Source: Cloeon dipterum (Eukaryota; Arthropoda; Insecta; Ephemeroptera; Baetidae). From it: a stretch of DNA of 64,000 nt. Positions within the stretch are counted from its first letter, which is position 1. The number at the start of each line of letters is the position of its first letter. A program made the translations under genes and the position numbers. Of this stretch, positions 1 through 11,389 are shown piece by piece. The notes under the pieces are model-generated. The model saw only the letters and a list, made by a program, of their open reading frames with translations, searched no databases and was not told the origin of the DNA. The stretch is taken from contig NC_088789.1 of NCBI RefSeq assembly GCF_949628265.1, forward strand, positions 33,039,883 through 33,103,882, read 5' to 3'.

Positions 1-678
1 TTGGCGATGGAAAGTAACAAAAAGTTAGACGAGAAAGTGATTAGTTGGCTGGTCGATGACATCAAATTAGATTTGAATGCGGTCAACTGCAATGGCGAAT
101 CAGCGCTTCTTCTCGCTTGCAAGCACAGAAAATGGGACGCCGTTGACATTTTGCTGTCCAGAGACGACACTGACATCGGTTCCAAAGATCAGAAAGAAAG
201 AACTGCTTTGCACTGGGCCGCGGCGTCTGGAAACCTGGCTGTAGTTCAGAGGCTGGTCGAGCGTGGCGCTGATTTAACTTTGAAGGACAGCGACGGAATG
301 AACGTGATGCACCATGCCCTGAGAGATGTCGAAACAGTAAAAGTCTTTCACAAACTGAACAAAGAGCTTGTGACGGAAATAACTAAAAACGGAAGCACCT
401 GTTTGCACCTGGCAGTCATTCGCGGCTCACCCGAAGTGATTCGTTGGCTCATCGATGAGGGAATCGAAGTCGATCTGGACAAAAGCAATTATCTTGGTTT
501 GACCGCTCTTTCGCTTGCATGCCGCAGGAATATGTGGGAGGTCGTCGGTCTTTTGGTGGAGAACAACGTGGACATCAGCAAAACAGACCGAGCGGGTAAA
601 AATGTCCTCAACTACGCCGAAGAAGCAAAACATTTCGATTTGGTAGAAAAACTGCGTGTGTTAAGCGATCCTAAGTAA
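1..678 (+). CDS. ANK-repeat protein, C-terminal end of a further NACHT-ANK paralogue (5' partial)
   Basis: The reading frame is open from the first base and stops at 676-678. The 225 visible residues form about six ankyrin repeats with the usual TALH/LLLAC and ALHWAA helix starts. Base for base it closely matches the last exon of the large gene ending at 26816 (roughly 26068-26740), including the 'MNVMHHAL' and 'GSPEVIRWL' segments. It ends about 25 residues earlier, after 'LSDPK', because the basic tail of the other copy is missing. The gene continues left of the window, so whether it carries the caspase and NACHT parts cannot be seen. A candidate poly(A) signal AATAAA lies at 977-982. It may be an intact gene end or a 3' fragment of a duplicated copy; the open frame favours the former. 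Confidence 0.8.
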   Translation: MAMESNKKLDEKVISWLVDDIKLDLNAVNCNGESALLLACKHRKWDAVDILLSRDDTDIGSKDQKERTALHWAAASGNLAVVQRLVERGADLTLKDSDGMNVMHHALRDVETVKVFHKLNKELVTEITKNGSTCLHLAVIRGSPEVIRWLIDEGIEVDLDKSNYLGLTALSLACRRNMWEVVGLLVENNVDISKTDRAGKNVLNYAEEAKHFDLVEKLRVLSDPK

Positions 679-1415
679 TTTTATTTTATATTTTCTATTA
701 ACTCTAAAGGGAAAATTATATTTTGAGCTTTATGTTACCTTCATATTAATTGAAAATTCATGTTTTTATCTTGTATAACTAACTTTAAATATTGTATCTT
801 TTAGTTTGGCTTTTATATATTTTGAAGTGAAAAATTAAATTGTTTATAATATAATATTTGACTTTATGTTTTTTAAATCTCTTCATCCACTCACATAAAT
901 AAAAATGCTTCCTTTCGTAAGCGGGGAATAAATGAAGTAGAACATAAGGTATTTTTTTTAAAAATGAGATTTGCAAAATAAATGCATGTTATACTTACTC
1001 CAATTATTTTCTCAATTTTTAGTTTTTACCATGCAAAGATTTATTTTGTCAATTGTACAATGTGAAATTAGAAATTCGCTTCGACACTTTAAACAGAGAA
1101 ATGAAATGATTATAAAAATATTATATTTCAAACACAGTCAATTATGCGCACCATTTTTACAATGCTTCCACTCTTGCGTGCAATTTATTTCACAAGTTGA
1201 GAGTTTAAAAAGTTTTCTTTACATAAAAATGAATGTAAATTTATGAAACAATTTTTCTAAATTTACCTGTCTCTGCTAATTTGAAATTTCACCATTTACT
1301 ATTTATCGTTAGATATCCTGCGCAAATTAATATTACAATATTTGAAGAAATTAAATTTGAGCGTGGTGCATTGAAGGATTGTTTAAAAGAAATGAATAAA
1401 GGAAATTTCAGATTT
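679..1415. other. AT-rich 3' flank without recognisable gene
   Basis: This stretch follows the ANK gene end. It is strongly AT-rich and holds only short chance reading frames. The one usable signal is AATAAA at 977-982, a candidate polyadenylation signal for the upstream gene. Confidence 0.5.
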
Positions 1416-2335
1416 TTATTTTATTATTAAAACAATATGTCTCGCGGCGGAGGAAAGGAGGATTTTATCTGCAGGGTTGGCGTCGAGGATGACCTTGCTT
1501 GTTGCGCTCGGCCAGAGGCTGCTCGCGGCTCTGCGTCGGCGTGGCTCCGCTTGCTCGCCTCCAGCTGGGGCTGCATCAGCCTGTTGACGTAGGAAACCTC
1601 TCCGAGCGCCGACTCCTCGCGACTCAGGGCGCAGGGCGCACCCGACACTCCGCTCGTTCGCTTCACTTCCTCCAAGCCACTCGACGCCACACCCTCCACT
1701 GCCAAAATGATCAATTTGCAATCGGCTTTCAAAGGGAAAGGTAAGGTCCGCCATTTGTAATTCATATATAATATCATTCAAACTATAAATTGTTATTAGG
1801 ACTTGTTTTAATATCAATATCTTTAGCCATTTCTGTTTGTCGAATTTGGCGCGTCTGAGGTCTTTAAAGCCACCATATTTTATTTTTATATAGAACGGTG
1901 TACTAACCGTCCGAGATCATCTCCCAATTTTAACTTTAGTTGTATTTTTCACCATTAAATCTCCTTCATTATGTGCATTATAAATTTCATTACGGCGCAT
2001 TCGAGACCTTGACCTTGACGGCCACTATTTTATTTATTTTTTTTTAATGCAACCGTTGTACCGTTTCCTTACTTGTTAATATTATATGGCTTTAGTTCCT
2101 ATTTGTTATCAAGTTGCTATTTAACTAACAAATTAGGTGTCTGTGAACTCTCTAAAGCCACCATTCAGTTTATTCTCTTTAGTCAATAATCTGTTTTCCG
2201 ATTGTTCTAGCGCAGATGGGGCGGGTCTCTCAGGATTGTCGGCGCCGTCGTCCTGCTCGAGGTTGTGAAGGAAGTGCAGCTGGCCCTGCTTGCGCCTGCG
2301 CAGACTGCGTTCGCCCTTTGTGTAGTCTAGATTTT
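1416..2335 (-). pseudogene. SHPRH: Degenerate SHPRH-like (SNF2 helicase / RING E3 ligase) fragment, copy A
   Basis: On the minus strand, in several frames, the segment shows 'RRRKQGQLHFLHNLEQDD' (about 2330-2215), then a RING-finger remnant 'CALSREESALGEVSYVN' (about 1655-1600), then 'ILDANPADKILL' (about 1490-1440). These resemble, in order, the linker, the RING cysteine region and the start of the helicase C-terminal domain of SHPRH, a DNA-damage ubiquitin ligase of the SNF2 family. Frames shift repeatedly and no continuous protein can be read, so this is a pseudogene. The same arrangement recurs at 27480-29060, and the similarity continues into the following non-coding repeat, so the fragment moved as part of a DNA-level segmental duplication. 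The family assignment is by recognition of motifs only. Confidence 0.6.
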
Positions 2336-2349
2336 CTAAATTTTAAATA

Positions 2350-3030
2350 ATTTTAAAATGAATCTCTTATGTAACTCTTCGGAATGATCCGCACGACCGG
2401 CCGTGAAACAAGAATAACCGTGTTTTCGTATAAAATTTGCATTTCTTTATTTTTCTTTTTACGTTGCGCGAGCACTGTTTCACTCAAAGTAGTTTTGGCG
2501 GCGTCTTCCATGCCCCAAAATGTATTTTTCCAGCTTTTAATAAAACCAAAGAGACAAATAAACCTAAGAGCAATTTCACTATTCAACCCCTTCTCAGCTG
2601 ATCTTTGCTAGACTCGATTAAAAAACGGAGCAGTACGCAGATTTACATTATTCCCAACAAATCACGCAATAACTGAATTAAAATTAATAATTTTCATCGT
2701 CTGATTGTGCGAGAGCAAAATAAATGATCAACGGAAACTCATTCGAAGCTTTTCAGTCTCGAGTGAACGCAATTAGATCATTTCGTGGTAAAAGCTAGAG
2801 CAAAATCAGTTTCTTTTTCTCTCATTTTGAGCTCAAAATAAAATTAGAAGATAAAAGTAAGGAATGCCAACATCCACCGGTCCAGCTTTGATGAGATGCA
2901 GCCACCAAAGTCTCTTTTCCACGAGGAGGGAAAAGATCATCGGTCCCAGGATGCCCAGGACGAGTGACAGGTGAGTGACACTTTTGCTTTAAAATCTGAT
3001 CCCACTGTCGAGGAAAAATCACAAAAATAT
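2350..3030. repeat. Dispersed repeat A, copy 1 (right half of a segmental duplication)
   Basis: It shares long stretches with 5170-6070 and 29130-29850, for example 'CTGCGAGCTGAT' / 'TTGCTAGACTCGATT', 'AAAATAAATGAT' and 'CATTCGAAGCT'. The minus strand near 2960-2850 has a short hydrophobic reading (LSLVLGILGPMIFSLL), and the related copies end with AAAGGTGAGTG, an exon-like splice donor. The unit therefore seems to contain a decayed exon of an unidentified membrane protein. Confidence 0.6.
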
Positions 3031-3599
3031 CAGCTGTTACAATTTCACCGTCAATATTCCTAGCTTATTTGAGTGCTCTCTTACAATTTGGCAAATTTTA
3101 CTTAAAAAACAAACCACACACGATTAATTCTTTGGTCTTTCTAGCTGACAATGAGTTATTCTGCGAATTTTAATCTGCTGCGCTCGAGTTTGGACACTTC
3201 AAATCCGAGTTTAATGTGAAATAGATGTTAAAAACATCTAGCATGCAGTTTTTTCTCTTCCAGATGCTCTGCTTTTATAATTCCAAATTTAATTCGTCAG
3301 CAAAACAGCTTAATGGGGTGTAAATATCGCCGCCATCTTCGTTTGTCGAATTCAAATAATTTGTGTTAGAAAAATGGCGGGTTTTCTCGTCCCCAGCATG
3401 CATTGCAGGTGCTAGTTGGTCAGTTATAAAAAAACCGGTTTAAAAAGTCGTTGAATAAAATATTTCCTCATTTATGAGCAATTTGAACCAAAAATCTGTA
3501 AAATTTTAATGTGTTTATTTAGATTTGTTGCTTTTAATCCAAAATCATGGTGAAAACAGGTTTTTTTCACGAGTTTTCTATCATCTTGATTACCGGTAT

Positions 3600-3830
3600 T
3601 AAAAGAAATGCCACCGCTAATTTTGTGAGAGGTGGTGCTGCCCTCAAGTAGCAACTGCCAGAGTTTTCTGCAGCTTGCTAGAACTGTGACGTCTCTCAAT
3701 TCGATCACTTTGGGCGCGAAAGCCACGTTTTCTCTACGGAAGAGGTGGCAGTTGCTTGTCAATCGCGTCATTTTCAAGAGAGACAAGAAGTAAAGATTAA
3801 TCATTTAAATTAAATAGAAACAACGTCGAA
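3600..3830. repeat. Dispersed repeat B, copy 1 (promoter-like)
   Basis: This segment matches 8650-8860, sharing 'CAACTGCCAGAGTTT', 'AACTGTGACGTC', 'CAATTCGAT' and 'GGCGCGAAA'. In the second copy the sequence lies directly upstream (minus strand) of a mitochondrial EF-Ts-like exon, so it may be a duplicated promoter region. Confidence 0.55.
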
Positions 3831-4499
3831 AATCGGACCATGCAACATTTTTTAAGTTATAAAATTTCGAAAATTAAATAAAAAAAACCTGATACAAATC
3901 TCCCCAAATGAAAATTGGCTCTGCTCCTGCTGTTTTATAATTTTTGAATAAATTATCAGAGAAGACACGACGAATTATTTCGATTTGAAAATATTACTCG
4001 GTTGTTTTTGGGTAAGGGCACATAATATACAAATTATTTATTAATCAAACTATCGCTGAGCTGTTGTGACGGTTTTCTTCATTTTGTGACTTTCCACGTT
4101 GAAATTAATAATAATTAAGCATGGAACGAGTGGGGAAATTAATTCAAGGTATAGTTGCTCTGAGCTGCGAAATTTCCACTCTAAACCTTTGCGAGGGATC
4201 GAAATAAAAGTTCTTTGACCGATCACAGAGCCAGCACATGAGTTTGTAAAAAATGAGCGGAGGAAAAATCGAATTTCCTCTCGAGCCACATTATTTGGCG
4301 GATGTGCAGCTGCTTTTCAACATGAAAAAGAAGAGAAACGCGAATTCATGCATCAATTTAGACCTTTAATAAAATTATATCTGGCGGAGGCTTTTTATTT
4401 TTAAATTTTAATTAGAAGCATAGTTTGGACGCAGCAGAAAATTTTATTTATTCAACTGCGATTATGAGCCTGAGAAATTTAGAAATAGTTTCAGGAGAT

Positions 4500-4800
4500 T
4501 AGGGAAAATGAGAGGCTGCGATGGCATTTTTTTTTTTATTTGGACGCGGCGCCAAAAGAGGGAAGCTGAATTGCTACACACTCGCGCGCAGCCTGTTTGC
4601 TACAAGCCGGAGAAACGCGGGCAGCGACGAAAAGTCTCACTCTTCTCTGTTTCTCTTCGCTGACTGCGAGCACGAGAGAAAAGGAGGTCTAGGCACTTCA
4701 GCCGACGGCGAGGGCCAAACCAGAAGGAAGGACGGATGAGCTTCACCTTTCCCTCTCACGATCAGCAGTTTTGGCAAGTTTTCCAGCACTCGTAACAATT
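4500..4800. repeat. Dispersed repeat C, copy 1
   Basis: This segment matches 9440-9740 and 42960-43300. Shared elements include 'AGAGGGAAGCTG', 'AAAGTCTCAC', 'GAGAAAAGGAGG', 'AACCAGAAGGAA' and the end 'AAGTTTTCCAGCA'. The other two copies carry TTTTTGTAAGTTTT, a good splice donor, at the same place, while here it is mutated to GGCAAG. The element may be a duplicated 5' untranslated exon or part of an unclassified transposable element. Confidence 0.6.
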
Positions 4801-5169
4801 TTCCGGAGCTGAATTATTTGTAATTACGCATGCAAAGCCTAAATGCACAAAAATAATGGTTGATTTTTAAACAGTATTCTTGTAATTGGAACAAAATATT
4901 TTCCTAATTAAGCCAAGTAATTTTTAAAAGTGTTGCATTATTAAAAAGAATCATTTCAAAAGCTGTAATTTCAAAAATTTGTTTAACCATAATATACTGA
5001 AGAGATGACGTTTTACAAAAGGAAAAGAATCTCATCGCATTCTCTAATTTTCACCAAAAATTTCCATACTTTTAATTCCCAACTAGAATTATAAATTATT
5101 GAATTATTTCCATCGGAATTTGTCCGAATTTTCGTATCAATAAAAGTCAAAGCTTACGACAATTCTCGG

Positions 5170-6070
5170 CTGATAAATGACGACGTGACACCCCAAAAGT
5201 GGTGTCAAATTCATCCCCGGAGCCTTCAAGGCGGTTCAGCTTTTTAATTGATGGCCAATTTCGCGATCGGGAAGTATTTTTCTCTCTGTTGGAGTTTCTC
5301 ATTGAGGAATAAACCAAACTCACATTTTTTTTCTAAGCTGAATTCATGCTGTTTCACAATTTTTGTCCTTCTTGACCAGCAATATAATTGTTGCAAGTTT
5401 ATTTGGCAGTCACTTAAACATAATTACTGTTGGATTCCTGCATTGCAACATTTTGCAGCCGGCAATTTTTTCATCACTAAACGCATCGTAGGATGCAGTG
5501 AGCCGTTGGTGTAAATTTCTGTTTGTATAAAATAAAATAGACAAATAAACTTGAAAGCTCTATTTGATTATCCACCCCTTCTGCGAGCTGATTTTGCTAG
5601 ACTCGATTTAAATCACAAAACAGAACGCGGATTTAAATTTTATCCAACAAAGTAGCACACAAAATAATAATTTTCATTGTCTGACTGTGCGAGAACAAAA
5701 TAAATGATAGACTGAAATTCATTCGAAGCTCTGACCAAATTAATAAAGCGAATTTCGCACTCGAGTGAATGCAATTAGTTCAATTTCTTGATAAAAACAA
5801 TATAAAAAATGGCTTGCCTTGTCTTATTTCGAGCCCAAAATAAATTCAAAGGGTTGCCAACACTCACCTTTGAAGAACAGCCAGCCTCCAAAGAGCATCT
5901 CCACCGCTGAGAAAGGAAAAAGTGGATCCCAGGACTATTAGTGACAGGTTAGTAACACTCATCGCTTTAAATCGCGTGATCCCACTCGCAAAATAACCAA
6001 AATCCAGCTGCAACAATTTCACCGTCATTTCCAGCAGACATTTTAATTCGAATAAGTGCAAGAATTAATC
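5170..6070. repeat. Dispersed repeat A, copy 2
   Basis: It is highly similar to 29280-29850 over its whole length: the shared 'GTGACACC' / 'TGTCAAAT' start, 'ACCCCTTCTGCGAGCTGATTT', 'CATTGTCTGACTGTGCGAGA' (20 bases) and 'CACTCACCTTTGAAGAA'. On the minus strand 5960-5864 can be read as LSLIVLGSTFSFLSGG followed by AAAGGTGAGTG, an exon-like end. It contains no intact gene. Confidence 0.65.
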
Positions 6071-7330
6071 TGAGTGACCAACCACAGCTGAAGATGAGCT
6101 CCTCTGTGATTGGTCAAGGAAATTTTTAGCAAGCCAATCAATCGTCGATATCGGACACGTGGCTACAAAATTATTAAATTTAATTTCAACGTGAATTTCC
6201 TGCTCCGTGCCGACGTTAAAAATGCATAAAAATTTAGTTCAAATTCAAATTTGAAACATTATTTGGTTGTCATTTTTAAAATTCGTGTCCTTTTATCTAA
6301 AAATTATTGTGCGGTTTTTAAGATTCTGTTAATCGCACTATATATAAAATTTTAGAATGTTTTTAATCATTTTTAAAGTTGATATTGCAAGGAACCACAA
6401 AATTTTCAGCATATCGTCGTGTAAACTTGATAGTTTGATAAAACATTAGAAAAAAATTAACCGTGCGAGTGAACTATTTTATTTATTTACCTCTTTGAGT
6501 CTTTTTTACTGAATATTCTCTTTTCAAAACAAAAATGCGTGCAAGCCGAGATTTAATGCATTTACAAATAAAATAGGTGTCTGATTTAAGTTGAAGTTAA
6601 ATCTCAATTTTAATTAATGCAGAAGTTTCAACTAATTCAGTCAAACCCGCCTGCCGAAATTCAGGTATTTTTGCAGGTTGCGGCTGCATCTTCCCCGCAG
6701 AAATAAATTCGCGACCTCCACTGATGTGCTGAATCGATTCCACCTGGAAAACCTTTCACAGAGACAAATTCTCCCTTTTGTTTGGCGATTCTTAAATTTT
6801 ATTTCCAAATACTTCAGGAATTCACAGCAAAATAATGTCAAATCTGTTATTAATTTGTAAAAGCACGGCTGCAAAACGTGCTTTTTTACAATTATCTCGA
6901 AATAAAATTAAAATTGGGTTGAAAAAAAGAAAAGTCGAGACTTTGGTCAGTTATCGCAGTGAATTATATATTTGAGAGGTGGATTGAGGGTGGGAGGGGC
7001 GGCGAATCTCATGCGATGGTTTGGAAGGGTGTGTCCCTGGTGAAGCGAGGTGGCACTCGGCCTCGCTCGGCTCGCGGTGCAAGTCGGAGAAGCGGCTCCA
7101 CGCCTCTGCTGCACACCACTGTAACACGAGCGAAAAAATTTACATAAAAACCACCCTGAAACCAGGTGGGAACATAGATAACGTCAAAAAACATTCTACC
7201 CTGACTCAGGGTATAATAAGGTTGATTCCTTTAAAGGAATATTTACACAAAAAAGGCTAAAAAAAAAAATTCGGATAAATTTATGGTCTTTGCCCTGATG
7301 TCAGCTCGGGGATTTCTCAGCTTGAAGGGT
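6071..7330. other. Non-coding stretch with short hairpins
   Basis: The stretch is mainly AT-rich with no convincing gene. A short perfect-stem hairpin (TGTAAAAGCACG with CGTGCTTTTTTACA) lies at about 6855-6885, and a GC-richer patch at about 6985-7130 holds overlapping short open frames on both strands that resemble no family I know. Confidence 0.4.
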
Positions 7331-7355
7331 GGAAGGTTGGATGAGCATACCTGAA

Positions 7356-7573
7356 GGTGGTCTCTTCAGTGTGGCTGGAGTAACCTGGCCCTTGCGCCAA
7401 GGATACGGCTTGCGGCCGCTCAACATTCTCAACACCGACGTCTCGGAGGACCAGGTGGAGTCGCGGAGACGCTGCTCCACCTCCGAGACTCTGCCCAGGG
7501 TGTCCTTTTTAGCTCCTGCTTCTGCCTCATCAGGGCAGCGGCCTCCTCACGCAACGGCTACGCTCACGCGTCT
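7356..7573 (-). pseudogene. Degenerate exon of an unidentified coiled-coil protein
   Basis: On the minus strand the segment begins after an acceptor-like TTATTTGCAG and ends at CCTTCAG|GTATGC, so both splice signals survive. It reads 'REEAAALMRQKQELK', then after a frameshift 'DTLGRVSEVEQRLRDSTWSS' and 'RKPYPWRKGQVTPATLKRPP'. The first half is charged and coiled-coil-like and the second basic. I do not recognise the protein. The frameshift and the lack of neighbouring exons mark it as a relic. Confidence 0.4.
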
Positions 7574-7867
7574 GCAAATAAAAAATATTTTTTAGAGCCG
7601 ATTTTTTTAAATTTTTGTTTCAAAATGCTATTTTGGCCAGTTTGACACCTTGAATATCCGGTTTCCAAACCCATCATGTTGCACCAACAATTTTAAATTC
7701 AAGGTTCATCACCTCTACGTCAACCAAAGCAGCGTTTTTAAACCCTTCCATTACTTTTTGTACCCTGAGCGAAATAAAAAAATGCTTCAAACTGCGGAAG
7801 TTGGTTTAAATCAGGTTTCGTCCATTCCGAACAAACCAGATCAACTGTCAAAATTTAAATATAATGT

Positions 7868-8153
7868 TTAAACCTTTCTTAGGTCGACGACCTGGTGCAG
7901 GGGCTGGACGTGGGCCACCTGCGGCGCCGTCACAGTCAGCGCCACCCGCATCGTCTCCTCGCCAGCCGAATTATTCACCCAGCACAAATACTTTCCACGC
8001 TCCTCCGGGCGAACCTGAATTTTATTTAAAATAATTAAAGGTGGAAATTCAGTGTCTGGGTAAAACTCACCTTTGAGATTCTTAAAAGACCTGGCGCCAC
8101 CATGGAGAGTCGCTGACCCACTGAGTAATTGCTCGCTGTCCTCATGATACCAC
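7868..8153 (-). pseudogene. Dscam: Dscam-like immunoglobulin-domain fragment, two exons with retained intron
   Basis: On the minus strand, exon 8153-8071 (after TTTCAG) reads 'WYHEDSEQLLS' and, after a frameshift, 'VAPGLLRISK'. A GTGAGT...TTCAG intron of 56 bp follows, then exon 8014 downward: 'VRPEERGKYLCWVNNSAGEE', 'TMRVALTVTAP', 'VQPLHQVVDL'. The 'GKY.C.VNNS.G' F-strand and the 'LTVTAP' end are typical of I-set domains of Dscam, the arthropod cell-recognition receptor. The frame is lost inside the first exon and stops soon after 'VVDL'. No other Dscam exon lies nearby. Because an intron is kept, this was copied as DNA, not retrotransposed. Confidence 0.6.
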
Positions 8154-8416
8154 CTGAAAGGTCGAAAAGTAATTATTGTAAGGAAAATTGAGTGCAACCT
8201 GGTTGAGTTTTAATGGTGCTCAAATTTTATCTTAAATTTTAAAATCAATGAAAAATTAAAGAAGAATTCTTTCAAATCCACGAACTTTCTCAATTTTAAA
8301 CGCATGGCAGCTGATGCACCAACCACATCAGTTCGAAGGTACGCCCTGCGGGGTCGAAGGTCCCTTGAAACCTCTGCAGGAGCCAATTTTACAATTTTAG
8401 CCTTTTTAATTTACCT

Positions 8417-8568
8417 TGGCGATGTCATTGGCGCAGTTCTCGGGCGCCTTCTTGCACTTTCTGGACGTGTCGCCGGTTTTCTTCCGCATTTTGCCGAGCA
8501 CGGCCTTGTCCGGCGGCGCCGACAGCGGCGCCGACGCGTGCAACAGCCGCTGCATGCCCGCCGATCCT
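8417..8568 (-). pseudogene. TSFM: Mitochondrial elongation factor Ts-like exon
   Basis: On the minus strand an exon is bounded by TTTTTACAG and GTAAAT. It reads 'SAGMQRLLHASAPLSAPPDK' and then 'AVLGKMRKKTGDTSRKCKKA' followed by 'PENCANDIAK'. The second part matches the N-terminal module of EF-Ts ('LRKKTG...CKKAL......D...A'), the nucleotide exchange factor for EF-Tu in mitochondria. Usually conserved positions are altered (an aromatic after TG is Asp, and CKKAL is CKKAP), and I find no further EF-Ts exon downstream, so I call it a relic. A divergent living gene with distant exons is less likely but not excluded. Confidence 0.5.
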
Positions 8569-8649
8569 GTAAAAATCGCGAAAAACGAGCCAATTCGCGA
8601 CAAAAACACGGCCGCCTGCTCAATCAGCTGCTCCGCTCGCCGCACCGAG

Positions 8650-8860
8650 AAGCAAATCGCTCGGTCAGAGAGGTGCTGCCCTCGCGTGGCAACTGCCAGA
8701 GTTTACTGCTGCGAGCAAGAACTGTGACGTCATGCAATTCGATCTCTTTAGGCGCGAAAACCACGTGTTGTCTTTTCAATTAGAAATTGTGGCAGTAGTT
8801 GCGTGTCGATCGCGTAATTTTCACACAAGACAAGAGCAAGGAAGGATTAGTCGTGGAAAT
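8650..8860. repeat. Dispersed repeat B, copy 2, with CRE palindrome
   Basis: This is the partner of 3600-3830. It contains TGACGTCA at 8725-8732, the palindromic CREB/ATF-type site, and directly precedes the EF-Ts-like exon on the minus strand, which suggests promoter origin. Confidence 0.5.
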
Positions 8861-9439
8861 TAAATAGAAAAAACGTTGAGAATCGAATTATACAACAATT
8901 TTTATAAAAATAAAAATTAAACAATAAACAATTATAACAATAAAAATTGAATAATTTTATTTTTAATTTTCCTGAATTTGTGGGCACTGCTTAATTAATA
9001 TGGGGTTTCTCTCGGCTGCGAAATTTCCCCTCTAATTCCCTCTTTTTTCAAAATTTTGCAGAGAAAAATTAAAGAATCCAAAATTTTATCATTTATAAAA
9101 TAAAAAAATTATTGAAAAAGAGGACAACAGTTTTGTTCAAAATTAATTATCATTCTATAATTTAAAATACACATAAATTTGTAACTCAACGCAGTTTTTT
9201 CACCTCAAAAATTTTACCAAACCTAAAAAATTTCACACCAGAGTAAAATATTTCCTAAAGCAAATAGAAATCTCAAATTATAAAAGAAACACTTTGAATT
9301 TTTGGGGTAATTTAATTAATGGGAGGTTGCAGTTTTCTTGGATTGTCGCAGTGGAATTAAAAATAGAAATAAAACAGACGAGGATGGATTATTCACACGT
9401 TTAGTTCTTGCCTAGGTATTAGGTAAGCGTGTGAAATTT

Positions 9440-10080
9440 AGTTGAGCGGATGAGTTGGTTAACCAAAATGAGAGAGCGGCTCCCAGTGCTTTGCGGCTTG
9501 TGTTTTTTTCTTCTAAATTGGACGAGGCGTCAAGAGAGGGAAGCTGCTCGGCCACCGCGCACACCGACGCACAGCCTGTTTGCCATTCGGCGCGATAAAA
9601 AAAGTCTCACTGCTCGCGGAGAGCGAGAAGAGAAACGGAAGCAGGCGCACGCGAGTCGCGAGCGCGAGAAAAACCAGAGGGAAAAGCGGATCGAGCTGCG
9701 CGATCAACACTTTTTGTAAGTTTTTCAGCACTAAAAAGGATTGATTTTTAAAAATTATTCTCTGGAAATTATTGAAGCAAAATTTCGGCCTGATTTAATT
9801 TTTTTCAATGTCCGAAATTATAATTTGAAGCTCTTTTGCGGCCAATTAATTATCACAACGGTGACAAGTCTCACATTCTACAATTTTGACCAGAATTTTC
9901 CACAATTATTGTAATGCAATGCGTTTGACCAGAAGCACCGGAATTTTTCTTATCTAGAAAAGTGCCGCCCATGGAAACATCCGGCCATGACCCATGAAAT
10001 CACTGAATCTCGAAAGTCTAACATTTGTTTGTTATGCATTGCGTCGCGTTAAAGTGGAATGATGGTGATTTTTGTATTTT
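9440..10080. repeat. Dispersed repeat C, copy 2
   Basis: The segment aligns with 42960-43620 over more than 600 bp with interruptions. It starts at 'GAGAGGGAAGCTGCTCGGCC' (20 bases shared exactly), includes the GTAAGT donor at about 9715 and ends near 'GAAAGTCTAAC' and 'TTGCGTCG'. Open frames on both strands are short and arginine/glutamate-rich, a composition effect rather than a gene. Confidence 0.6.
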
Positions 10081-11380
10081 AAAAAATGAAATTACATGTT
10101 AAGTAAACCCTAACCGACCTATTTTTTCCATGTTCTTCTGACCAAAAGTGCCCCAAAATCCAATTTTTCGCATTTTATCGGTTACGCCCTCTTTTTTTAG
10201 CATAGGAAATTAATTGCTTTCGGGGTGAGAAAAATTATGAAAATTTAATTGTGAGAAGATAAAAAATATTAATTTTGAGTCTTGAAATAAATTTTTTATT
10301 TTTTCAAAAATTGCAGATTTTCAAAAGGGGTCTGTGTTTGGCTTCATTAAAATTCACCTGTTCATAGTAGCGTTAAATACTGCCTAAATTCAGAAAGCTG
10401 ATTAAATTTTCAGTTTTTCCTCACTCGGCAAAATTTTCTCAAATTCACCACTTTCGAAAAAAAAATCGTCTGAAAATTTCAGCTGGCCGTTAAAGAACGT
10501 TTAAAATTTTTTGGGGAAAAAATCAAAATACCCAAAATTAAGTTAATTTACTCAAGAATCATCTCAGAAAAAATGATTTTTTTATTTTAATAATTCCAAT
10601 GATTTTCAGATTCAAACTCGGACCCTTATGGCTATCATAGACTGCGTATAATACAAATAAATTTTTTATTGATTTTCAAGGACAGATTCATTCCTTACCA
10701 CGTGCGAAAATTTCAAATTTTTCTGATAATGAAAACGTAATTAAAATGATAATTGAGTTGCGCGCCGGCCACCTTCTGTAATGCAACCAGAAGCGACGGC
10801 GTGAAACGCCCCCCTCTGTTGGCCAGCAGCGCTGGGCGCTGACCAATCAGATTGTTTTTGCCAATTTTCTCCGAAATGTACAGTGCTGCACTATGTTTTC
10901 TCACATGATTTAGAATCCTCGGATCAAGATCTATCGGACAGCCAGAGTCTTTTTTTGGGGAAATGCGGAATTTCAGAGAAAATCGCGATTACACAATTCC
11001 GTTGAAAATTCTCCGTTTAAAACAATGCTAAGTTTGAGGCCGATTTTCTCGAAAATTTACAGTGCTGCCTATGTATTTTTTTAACTGTGCATGATTTTTA
11101 GGACCCAATCTGTATGTGTGTTAAAGGATTTTGCGGGGAAATCCACTATCATTCCTCTTTAAAAGGCTCCAAGAATCCATTTGATTCGCGACTTATTTTG
11201 TGGAGCAAAAAACGGACTGATTCCGCTTAAATCTGTTCAGCATATTTTATTTCTACATTTCCTAAAACACTTATTACCAATTCCCACACATTTTAAAAGC
11301 CCAGATTGGAAATGAAGAAGAGCAAAAGCCGTTTTTGCTTTGATCCCATTTTTTATTTTTTATTTTATTTTAAAGCCGGC
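10081..11380. other. AT-rich stretch, no gene seen
   Basis: Only chance reading frames are present. Two diverged copies of a segment containing 'ACAGTGCTGC' and a downstream 'CATGATTT' motif (about 10865-10950 and 11045-11125) suggest a small local duplication. Confidence 0.4.
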
Positions 11381-11389
11381 GGATCACAA

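Noticed and set aside
9450-9731. Arg/Glu-rich open frames on both strands
   Set aside because: They lie in dispersed repeat C; the other two copies do not preserve the frames.
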